The notes below the pieces were generated by a model that saw only the letters and a list, made by a program, of their open reading frames with translations, was not told where the DNA came from and did no database searches. A stretch of DNA of 64,000 nt, from assembly GCA_049999765.1 (NCBI GenBank), contig JBNGIQ010009333.1, positions 33,204 through 97,203 on the forward strand. The letters run 5' to 3'. How positions within the stretch are numbered: position 1 is the stretch's first letter; each line of letters opens with the position of its first letter. Of this stretch, positions 54,941 to 64,000 are shown piece by piece. Source of the DNA: Phaeoceros laevis (lineage: Eukaryota; Anthocerotophyta; Anthocerotopsida; Notothyladales). The translations under genes were made by a program, and so were the position numbers.

Positions 54941-55010
54941 GGACATATTCGAGCGGTTGAGCGCCAGATCTCCCAATGTGGAGATCCGGTTCGATCCCCG
55001 CTTGTGGCCC
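54941..55010 (+). repeat. tRNA-derived SINE head (or tRNA-like pseudogene)
   Basis: CGAGCGGTTGAGCG (about 54950-54963) fits an A box and GGTTCGATCCC (54988-54998) is a perfect B box, 35 bp apart. A T-rich run precedes it. The stems do not complete a standard tRNA, so it is a SINE or pseudogene rather than a functional tRNA. Confidence 0.6.
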
Positions 55011-55014
55011 TAGA

Positions 55015-55520
55015 GGGACAAAAACAATGTGGCGGCGTGGCTAGGCAGACTTGGTGGTCGGGTCCCGTGCGCTCGGGCAGGTGGGCTGGTCAAGTGCAGC
55101 CAGGTGGGCTGGCAGGCAGGTCCCGCGCGACTTTATGGGCTTGGCGGGTCATTCCCGTGTTCCTTGGTAGCGAGCTCCTTCCGCTCGGCCAGGTTGGCAG
55201 GCAGGGCTGGTGCCGAGCAGTCCGGTGGGCTGGTGGTCAGGTCCCGCACGGCCTAGTGGGTTTGGCAGGCTGTTCCCTCGTGGTTCGGTGGGCCGGATTG
55301 GCCTGCTAGCTGTCTTGTGAGCTTGCGGACATACGCCCGGGGGTCTTGGGGTGCGGGCCCTCACGGCCTGGCGGGCTGCCACAATGGTTTGGCTGTGTAT
55401 GGTGGACGTGGCAGACTGGTGGGCGAACCCCTGGCTCTGGGCCAAATAGTGGTCAAGTGAGCTCCCGACATTGGGGGCCGAGCTCCTTGGGGCCGAGATG
55501 GCCATAGGTTTGGGTTGTGG
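55015..55520 (+). repeat. GC-rich GGTGGGCTGG-type degenerate tandem block
   Basis: Words such as GGTGGGCTGG, CAGGTCCCGCGCG and TTGGCAGGC repeat at irregular 40-60 bp intervals. It follows the tRNA-like head directly and may be its body. Frames on both strands are low-complexity. Confidence 0.5.
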
Positions 55521-57245
55521 TCGCTATTGTGTCACATTAGTTAGAGCGGTTACGGGTTTAAAATGTATTACGGGTTGGTCAAGTTCCACCGCGGCCAGAA
55601 TGACGGACCTTGGACTTGTACTCATATATCAAATTTCCAATGGTGTTAATGAAGATATCCTTCACCAAAATCTAAAAATTATTTTTGAGGGTAGGTTAGC
55701 AATAACTAAATGATGCCATTTCTACCATAGTTTCAAGGAAATTAAAAATTGCACAAAGAAACGTGTATGGAACACACATCACGTTCCCAAAACGTACACA
55801 TGCTGTGCCTGTAGGGTTTGAGAAAAAAAAATTAAAATAGCCAAAAAAAGTTCAAATGTTAATTGATGTACTTGAAAAGTTTCAATTAAATGGTCGGGCT
55901 TACCATTTCAACTCCGGGAATTATGCTCTCATCTTTTTAGCGCGATTAATTATACTATCATGAACTATTTCTGAGTACATTTTCATAGATAGACAATTCA
56001 CATTTTACAAAAATATGGAATAAGGTAACATATAATGATAACAATAATAATGTGAAATCCTTATAAGTAGGCTACTAGCTTGATACAAGTTCGATATACT
56101 TCATTTGTTGCACTACCTTGTAAACACCATAAATAAATTTTCTTTCCTTTTATGAATCAGAGACAAAATAAGCAAAAAAGGGAAAAAGAATGGCAAGCTC
56201 AACTCCGACAAAGAGAACTAGATAAAGCTCATGAGGTTCTTTACTAAAAAAACTTCCACAAAAGTATGCACGTAATATCAATTTGGGATGAAATTAATTG
56301 CATTTTATTTTCTATGTATTGATTTTTCAAAATTTCTATACCGTTTCTTATGCATCTTATGTTTTTTATACTTTACGAATTGGCACGTGTATAATTTTAA
56401 TTAATAAAATAATTTAATATTGAAAATACCGAGATAAGGTGAGGTCCTTGCAAGAATCCATGCCTTCGCGCCTGGCAAGAAACTGTGCCACATGGGCACC
56501 ATCACCAGCCGAGGTAGGAGATGCTCTGAGGCCCTTCTTGCCATTGTCAGGCTGGGCTGATGGGCATCATGTCTTCCGCATACAAGACCGAGTAGTAAGG
56601 GGAGGCCAAATGTGTTTACCATGTTTTACTTTGCATTCATGGAGGTAACTTTCGTTATCATCTTTAAGCAATTGGCGGTTGGGAAGAGTCCTTTTTTTTC
56701 CGAGCAAAGGAGCTTTTTACTTTTCTTGTCAAATACGACGTACATGTGAGCGTAGCCCTTGTCCGCTTGCAAACCAGGGGGCTGAACAGACTCAGCAGAC
56801 CTAGCTAGCTGTCCCTAGTAGTAGGCGGCCTACTCCAGATATCTTGGGGGGGCTTATCCTATGGCTGAGTCTGGTCTGAATTCTGATCCTTGTCAGTCTC
56901 AACGGGGTCAGGACATGACATCATCGTCTACCCGGACGTTTGGGATTTAGGCTATGATATCCTTCATGAGCAGGGACGTCCGGCCTCTTAAGGCCTTTAG
57001 TGAAATAGGTAATTTATGCAATTATATATTAAATAGCCAGACTTAACGTAGATTTATTAATCAAATATGAAACATTATAAGATACAAAATGCTATGGTGT
57101 TTCGCATGGTCGTGACCTAACTAACCGCCATGTTCACATGACACATGAACCGACGCACGTCTACACGCTTGCCTCCTGAAAGGCAACATGGTCACCACTA
57201 CAATTAATTCATTCTTTCGAGTTCTATTCCCTGGTCTCGGCTACA
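55521..57245. other. AT-rich non-coding sequence with one exon-like segment
   Basis: Mostly AT-rich. At 56157-56236 an AG acceptor is followed by a Lys/Gln/Glu-rich stretch (KREKEWQAQLRQRELDKAHE) and a GTTCTT donor-like site, resembling the exons at 6.9-7.1 kb. A region at 56440-56640 has a short frame on each strand but no motif. Confidence 0.4.
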
Positions 57246-57600
57246 ATGGACCCAAGACTGCTTCATGGTATCAAAGCATGGACCCTGCAATGTCCCCTAA
57301 CCACTGCGCAAGCGGGCCAAGCAATGCAGCAGAAGACCCCAGACAAATTTAAGACGAGATTGGAAATCAACATGCTTCAAGCTCGGTTCGAGAAATGGTC
57401 CTTCTATTGGCCCTGGATCAACAGACCCAAAGATGAGTGCATAATGCATCCATGTGGAAACAAAACACTGGATGGTAGGACGGAATCCCACAAAAACCCA
57501 CAAGCTCGAAGACGTTCCTTAGCCATAACGGTGACTGACAACACTACCTCCATTGACAGAACGTATGAGGTTCCCCCGTTGGCAACAGGTAGGTAGAGCA
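57246..57600 (+). mobile_element. possible copia-like 5' end with degenerate primer site
   Basis: ATGGTATCAAAGCATGG (about 57268-57284) is one base off the TGGTATCAGAGC primer site. A 116-codon frame spans it. Upstream AT-rich sequence with TAACTAACC could be an LTR, but its start is unclear. No domain is visible downstream. Confidence 0.3.
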
Positions 57601-58180
57601 GGGTGCCGTGCAAGACCTAAGCAAGTGAAATCTGGCCAGGCAGGGGGGTTAAAAAGGTATGCGAAGGTCTACTGGACGAGTAGAAAAGGGACTGCCAAGA
57701 GAATCCAATCGTGGAAGGCGGCGGAGGAAGATTTACACATTGAAAAAGAGGTCCCCCTCTTTAAAGAAGGCCGCCACAGAGTCGGCCTCCAGCACAACAA
57801 AAGAACCTCATACCGGTAATAAATTCATTCATTCATCGGAACACAAGGTACGGCACATCTCTAATGACTGACCAGCTATACCCTCTGATGATGACTGCAG
57901 GCCCCCCTCCTTCCCAAACCCTAGAAATAGCTTATCTCAGCCTAACCCCTCCCAGTCATGGCCGCCAAAAGCGGTTGGACTTGAGTAGAGGAGTTATGAT
58001 CCGCAATTGGAGTGTGTGCTTCTTAGCTTTCTTGCATTCAATGGCCTCCGCTGCTACTTGGCGGGAGCTAAAATGTGGAAAATGCTGCTCTTGTCACCTA
58101 CAAAGCTCCGAGCCCTCCCCACTACTCCCATAGGTCTCCTCCTCCTCTCCTTCTGCTCCCCCTGCCCCTCCCCAAACAGC
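57601..58180. other. no recognisable gene
   Basis: Small overlapping frames without motifs. A CCTCTCC-rich tract sits at 58135-58185. Confidence 0.4.
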
Positions 58181-58189
58181 TCTTCTGTC

Positions 58190-58271
58190 CACAAGGACAT
58201 AGCCTAGTGGTAAGAGCATAGTCCTTCCAATTGAGAGTCTCAGGTTTTATCTCAAACTTCAAAAAAAAAAC
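58190..58271 (+). repeat. short tRNA-derived SINE with poly(A)
   Basis: TAGCCTAGTGG (58200-58210) is an A box and GGTTTTATCTC (58243-58253) is a B box with a C-to-T type change. A run of ten A (58261-58270) ends the unit. Its 5' flank does not contain a gene. Target duplications were not found. Confidence 0.65.
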
Positions 58272-58379
58272 AGGGTTGGAACAATGAACATTATTGAAGC
58301 AAAAAAATATTAATCCGAGCTCAATCGGTATAGTGTTGTACCAAGTCTTAGTGTGATTTGGTATCATCTAGTTCTTGGA

Positions 58380-58940
58380 CAGTCGTGTATTATCTCGACG
58401 ATGACCCGACTCATAGGTTGGAACAATGGCTTGCAAACCAATTCCGATATGATGTTGGTACATTGAATATTGCACCAATGTGCATTTCGAGAACAATACA
58501 TTGTTGATCCGAGCTTCATGCAAATGAACACCTATTTAATGTTGATACATCAGGTATTTGATTGACACTGGATTGACACCTCTCCAATGAAAATTACATT
58601 GGCATTGAGCCAATGAAGGCCAGAATGATATTGGTTCGGTACATGCTGCATCAAAGTCAAGCCAACGACAAGGCCAAGTTTGGTGGAAAGTCATTGGACA
58701 AAAGTTGTTTTGTTTTTAAATTGATACATCTTGTACCAATGTTGGATTGACCCGAAACCATGATCAATCGATTTGACACTAATCCAATAAATAATGAATC
58801 AGTTCTGAATCCTCACTTATATAGTGGTACATGTAACAAGGTGAAAACAGACTTCTAAAAATGTCTTTACATTTGTTTCATCAATACTAGTCCAATGGTG
58901 GTTCCAACAACTATTGGAACAATAATGGTTCAATGTCATG
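58380..58940. repeat. CAATG/TTGATAC-rich sequence
   Basis: Words such as GGAACAATGG, ACATTG, CCAATG and TTGATACATC recur densely, in a style like the dispersed repeats at 23.8 and 35.4 kb, but without long identity visible by eye. It could be a diverged member of the same family. Confidence 0.4.
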
Positions 58941-59994
58941 ACAGGGCTACCTATGCCCTAATTATGCTCACCATGCTTGGTTACAAAGGAAGGCTATTTA
59001 AATAATGGCTTTTACTGCAGTCAAGTAGTTTCTTACCACTCACATTCATGTGGTTAATGTGTGGTGATTAACTATATATGCATTCTTTAGCATAGCCGCT
59101 TTATGTATTTTATTGTAAGCCTTCTCAATTCTGCATATCCAGTGCAACTTGTGGCTGGAAAGCCCCGCATGTGAAGGCATTGTAGGCTGGCCAACACGAT
59201 CTATGTTGCTGACCAACAGGAGGAGAGATGACAGGATGCATTCACTCTTGGCTGGTTATGCCTGGTCAGGAGTGCCTACAAGAGTGCATATAATTTCAGG
59301 CTTTGCTTTGACAAGTTATTTTGGTTTCACCTGTGCCTGCATTGCTTTAGCTGCAGGTAACTAGCTTGTTGTAGAAGTTCTTTTTTTGTGGCCCTCTCGG
59401 GCCCGTTTCTAGATGCAGGTTGTAGCCATCCCTTAGCGGGATTCCAGCAGGATTTGTGGCCCTTGGTCTCCCAGCATTGAAGACGCTGCTGCCGAGCAGC
59501 TCCTTGGCGTGCTGATCAGTAGGAGAGAGGGAGGGAGCAAAAGCGAGAGTCTGGCCACTAGGGCACTCAGTCTGCGCAAGTATCATCTGCAGGTCAGGAC
59601 GCCGCACGCTGGAAGGTTGCTGTACCGCTTTATGCGGGAGTTCATAGCTGCATTCTAAGGCTCCACTTCATGCGGGAGTTCCTAGCTGCATTCTAATGCG
59701 TGTGCGCGTCACCTGGATCCGAAGCGGGACTCACCGGTTCACGGGTTTTTAAGTTAAAATTTTCAAGTGTTCTTTGCGATTTCATTCACTTCAAACCAAA
59801 ACTCACGAATCTACTTGCGCAGACTAAGTGTGCCAATTTCTGGCCGCAATTGTTATTGTGGTGACTGATTGTTAGTAGATCTGTTTGGGACGTGAGTTTC
59901 CTGTAGCAGTGCGATTGTGCTGTGAATTTGACAGCCATGTTGGTTGTAACTGATTTCCCGGTTTTTGTGAGCTTTTCTCAAAGGTTGACATTTC
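58941..59994. other. 5' flank of the gag-pro element; contains a 38-bp tandem duplication
   Basis: TGCGGGAGTTCATAGCTGCA and its variant repeat at about 59632 and 59670. Possibly the LTR or leader of the downstream element, but no primer site was found. No gene. Confidence 0.4.
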
Positions 59995-62900
59995 ATGGCT
60001 GGAAGGGAGATAGAGCGATCTGAGGGAAGCAAACCTTACTGGCAGCGTGCGTCCAGTAGGCTGCCACCTTTCAAGCAAAGGCCTGCTGCAATTTCAGAGC
60101 ATCAGGTCATCTCAACACCGAGTAAGCCAGCTGTGCCAGTCACCCTGCAAGCAGTGATCAAGGACGAAGAACAATTCGAGGAGGGCGTTCCCACTTCTGG
60201 TTCAGATAGAGAGCCATGGTCTGAGGAGGAAGAGGAGGACGTGTCTCATTTGCTGCCACCTAGAGGGCCATCACCTTCAGCAGTGCCGGTGCCCACAAGG
60301 ATTGTAATCATCGAGAGTGGTGGCTACATCAGTACCACCAAGATTGATTGCTTCAGTGGCAGACCAGGTACTGTGGCCTTGCGAGAATTTAAGGCATGCT
60401 TCTATTCTATGGTAGATGAGTGGGAGATGAAACTCCAAAACCACTACACCCCTAGGTATGCTTTCAAGATGTTAGCTAGATACCTTACAGAGGAAGCACA
60501 ACTGCTGTATTTCGATCATAGGCCTGGTTTGATGAGGGATGTTGAACTTCCTAACCCTTTGTACGCTGAGGCTATTGCCCAAGCATCTCAAGCTGCCTTG
60601 CAGGCAGCTGTGGCAATTGCCACTACTGCACGTGCTGCAGATCCGACTGTGGCCATACCCACATCGGTGGCCCTCACGGGAGCTCAGCTTTTGGCAACAA
60701 CACAAGGGATTCCGCCCGCCACACAGGTCCCTGCAGAGCCAGATCCTGTTGGAGCATTTTTTACGGTGTTGGAGCGGGAATTTCCCACCAAAAGCACAGA
60801 GAAGATCCAGGAGTTGCGCAACATCACAGGACAGAAGGGTGAGACCTTGAAGATGTTGTATCGAAGGGTTTTGCGGCTGGTTCAAGAGACTAGGAGTGCG
60901 AATCTGCAGGGAGCTGCGCAAAAATTCCTCAGGGCTCTTAAACCTGACCCTGTTCTGCATGCCAAGGTGAAGGATATGGTCTTCCATGACCAGGGTGATG
61001 CTTACACCTGTGAGGATGTCTATTTGGCTGCTGAGCGTTATGAAATGGCGAACGCTCATTACGATGCTCATGAGGAGGATGTACCCAAGCGCACAAGCCA
61101 TAGTCATCAGGATCACAGCTCAGGGAAAGGGAAGTCAGCAGTACGCAACATACCGGCTATGGCCAAAAGCCAGTTCAACAACAAGACTGTGAATGCAACA
61201 ATTGCTACAAGTGCTGGTGGTCAAGCTTTTGGTTGCAATTATTGTGCAAGTACTGATCATTTTGCTCTGTAGTGTTTATGTCCACCTACCAGTCTACATT
61301 GCAATTTTTGCGATAAAGATGGGCATGTAGAAGCAGTATGCTTTAATAAGCATCCAGAGAGGCGTACATTGAGGTTGCCCAAGGCTGGGACATCTGCTGA
61401 TGTTGCTAAGAATGCTAAATCTAGTGTTCCAGCAGGTGCTACACCTGCAGTCATCAAGCCCAAGAAGCAGGCTGCAAAGGGCAAGGCACCAGTGCAAGAT
61501 GCACATCAAGCTGAATCTGCTAAAAATTCAGACTTGTCTGCTGAATTGGAGGCCTTGAAGGCCCAAGTTAAAACCCTCACTATGAGTATGGCTGCTAGGT
61601 CGGCAACTAATTCAGCATCTTCAGCATCTACTAGTCAGGATGGCTTTTCCCAGCGTTATGGCTTACCTTATGATGCATGCATGGCGGTGGATGATGGCAA
61701 TGTGCCTGACCGGGCCACCAGATGGCGTGAGTATCGTCAGCAACTGGAGGAAGAAACAAATGTGGTGCGAAGTTTAAACTTCCATGAACGGCCTCAACCT
61801 CGAGGAGTAGGAGTACCGAACCATGCCATTGTGGAGAATGTGCTTTCTACATTAGTTCCTCTACCAGATTATGATGCGATTGGAGAGTATGCAGCTGGGG
61901 CTGTCCCAAGATTTCTAGAAGACAGTGATCATGATCATGGACAAGTCTTGGATGTGGTAGCAGCCACTAGGAGGCATGCCGCCAGAGCATCTGGTGCTCA
62001 AACTGGACCTGTGACACGTGCGAGAGGTGCCAGGGCGGCATTACCAATGTCATTCCAGCAAATGGATCCTGAACAGGAGGCAAGGTCAGGCAGGTCAGGC
62101 AGCAGCACTCCACCTGAGTTGCGTGCCGCAGGGGAGGTTTCATTGCCAGCCACACCTGAAGACATTGCCATTCCTGGAAACTTGTCAGCGCTGCCACACC
62201 TTGGGCCTGGCTATGGCTTAGGCGACAGGGAGGCAAAGCCGTTGGGTTTGCAAGGGGATGCTGCGAATCCCAGCAGGGCCTTTGTGCCCGTACATGCGCA
62301 AGGGAGTGGCAGCAGGCCAGGGACGGGCTACACACCTAATTTTGCCGCAAGGCAAGGGGGAGCCGAGCCTCCAAGCTCGCGCGATGGGAGCTTGGACGAC
62401 GGCAGGGCCATGAGCCCTGATTTTGTGCCAACAGGCAGCAGGCAGCCAGCGCCTGTGAGCGCGCGTGAGGAGGGAGTGATTGCCAGCAGGATTTTAGTGC
62501 CTGAATCTGGGCGCGGGCTTAGCAGCAGGCCGAGTGGCGATCAAGACCATGCCCGCGGGGTCTCAGCACCTGCAGGCCTGTCACACACGACGCCGATGGC
62601 GCGCAGGGCTTCCGTGCTCGCAATCATGCAAGAAGGTGTCAATTTGAAGAGTTCATCGCGTTATTTTACACCGCCACAACTATGGGCGGCCAGGGACATG
62701 CCTCTTCGAATTCCAGTCACGTCTGAGGATGAATTCAGACCTGATGTTACGATGCCTGGTTCGTACCTTGTTGCGAAGCATGGAGGAGCAGGGAATTCGC
62801 CTGTTGCTGCCAGCAGGGTGCCGATTTCAGCACCTGCAGGTGTTCCCGACACAGCCGTGATTACCAACAAGGCTTTTATGCCCGCAGGAGATGGCGCGAC

Positions 62901-64000
62901 GAATTTAACGCGTGATCCTACAACACCAGAAGGGGGAGGGCCATTGTTTCCTGCACAAGGGCTATCTGACACGGCGGTGAGGAATGATAGGGCCTTTGTG
63001 CCCGTGATTGCACGAGAAGGTGACAAGGCGAGGAGCCCATCGGGGGTTTTCACGTCACCATCCCGTGGAGATGCAGCATTGCCTGGGTAGGAGCGCGACA
63101 AGGTTTCTGTTCCAATTTCTGAATTTTTGCAGCCACATGTCAAGATCCTTGACAAATTGATGCTGGCACCATTGTTCTCTCTCTCGAAGTTACGAGTAAC
63201 ACTGCGATAGTTGGTGCAGTGCCTCGAGGCTGAGATGATGGAGCATGAAAAAGTGTGCAAGCATGTCAGGATCACGCAGCCAAATGAGACACAGGAATTT
63301 TCCGAGCAATTAGCAGAAGGTATGCCACCTTTGGTGCCGATTTTTCACAAAGTTGTGCCTAGGAGGGCAGCTGTAGATACTATCGGCATGGGAGAAAATG
63401 GCAAGGAGACTGTGCTGGTTGCTGAAGCAGATGCTGTGCAATTACTGACTGTACCGAATGTGTTGGGAATGGAGATGTTGTATCAGAACAAGCATGTAAG
63501 TAGTGCATCACTGCATAATCTGGCCAAGGGATTGCCTGTCATTCCAACAGGTGAACGAATGACCGTTAACTTAGGGGCTGTCCTGGTTGACAACCGTGGA
63601 GGTGTTGTTACCATTAACGGGCTAGCTCCTCATGTGGCATTGCTCAATACAGGTGCTCAACCTGTCATTCTGGGCAAGGCTTTTGCGATTAAACTTGGCC
63701 TGGCGGGTGATGCCCTGCAGGACTCCGCATGGAGGATAAGGACTGCAGGTGGTCAAGTGGAAAAAGTGCATGGAGAGACCACAAAGTTTCTCAACATATC
63801 TTTTAATTCAGGGACTGCACAAGCTGTGAATTTGCATTTGCAATGCTTGGTAACTTCTGCTACCAGTTACGATGTCCTTATAGGTCAGGAGTTTCTCTTT
63901 CCGCCAGGTGTCACCATTGACAACTGGACAGAACAGGCCTACTATAGGATCGATTGGCAGGGACAAGGCCGACATTTAGGTTTTATTCCGCTTGATTTAC
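59995..64000 (+). pseudogene. LTR retroelement gag-protease, one frame with three TAG codons, open at window end
   Basis: The frame from ATG 59995 to the window edge (1,335 codons) has no indel. Its only stops are TAG at 61270, 63088 and 63208. Gag capsid occupies about residues 110-370 (DCFSGRPGTVALREFKACFY, FTVLEREFPTKSTEKIQELR). Two zinc knuckles follow: the first, CNYCASTDHFAL-stop-C, contains the TAG, and the second is CNFCDKDGHVEAVC (61303-61344). Next comes a long Pro/Ala/Gly/Ser linker (about 600 residues) with loose repeats around (R/K)AFVPV and PAG-(V/L). The protease near 63630-63900 has LLNTGAQPVILGKAF, where the catalytic Asp is Asn, and YDVLIGQEFLFPPG. RT is presumably beyond the window. 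Confidence 0.85.

Noticed and set aside
54941-55010. Functional tRNA gene
   Set aside because: A and B boxes are good, but the acceptor and anticodon stems do not pair properly and a GC-rich repeat body follows. A SINE head fits better.
13387-63210. UAG reassigned to Gln in this organism
   Set aside because: The TAGs lie in decayed elements that also carry TAA, TGA, indels and lost catalytic residues. Plant nuclear genomes use the standard code, so mutation is the simpler reading.
1-64000. CRISPR array, operon or prokaryotic defence locus
   Set aside because: Tandem repeats here lack regular spacer structure and all recognisable genes are eukaryotic with introns or retroelement origin.

Overview
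The window looks like repeat-choked nuclear DNA of a land plant, most likely a seed-free vascular plant (fern or lycophyte). Grounds: a DYW-class PPR gene with near-identical PLS triplets, plant-type initiator-Met primer sites next to LTRs, a CACTA element with the plant terminal sequence, interrupted CCCTAAA telomere-like repeats, and GT-AG introns in plant homologues of UTP10 and MON2. The species is an inference. No bacterial-style gene organisation is present, and no protein-coding gene looks fully intact.

Layout. 0-12 kb: two related LTR-like segments in opposite orientation, a complete 2.3-kb non-autonomous CACTA element (4306-6630) with its target duplication, an unrecognised minus-strand gene (7.7-8.9 kb) and a copia RT fragment. 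12-17.6 kb: a decayed Ty3/gypsy element cut by a second, short-LTR retroelement. 17.3-19.5 kb: palindromic and GC-rich repeat arrays around a 400-N gap. 19.8-26.4 kb: a rearranged LINE, then the C-terminal half (+ strand) and N-terminal half (- strand) of Plavaka/CACTA-like transposases, with PPR debris between them. 27.3-35.1 kb: a plus-strand mosaic of host-gene pieces (unknown coiled-coil gene, UTP10 lacking both ends, MON2 lacking both ends, PPR triplets). Direct repeats about 11.5 kb apart bracket this area. 36.4-39.2 kb: a MULE-type SWIM transposase gene with two clear introns. 39.4-41.4 kb: a gag fragment. 42.5-46.3 kb: a PPR-DYW pseudogene and a degraded neighbour. 47-49.7 kb: a hairpin array split by a LINE 3' end. 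49.8-54.7 kb: a gypsy element with an extra acidic/Cys-rich domain. 54.9-59 kb: tRNA-derived SINE heads and non-coding repeats. 60-64 kb: a gag-protease frame running off the window.

Decay is the common theme. Recognisable frames are broken mostly by TAG (about 20 cases against roughly three each of TAA and TGA), by head-to-tail duplications of 13-27 bp, and by homopolymer indels. Catalytic positions show Asp-to-Asn and Thr-to-Ile changes. This fits methylation-linked C-to-T decay of silenced elements, possibly mixed with assembly error. The main novelties are the multi-gene mosaic, the TAG-only interruption of a 4-kb gag-pro frame, and a shared leaky-stop-like context in two unrelated transposases.
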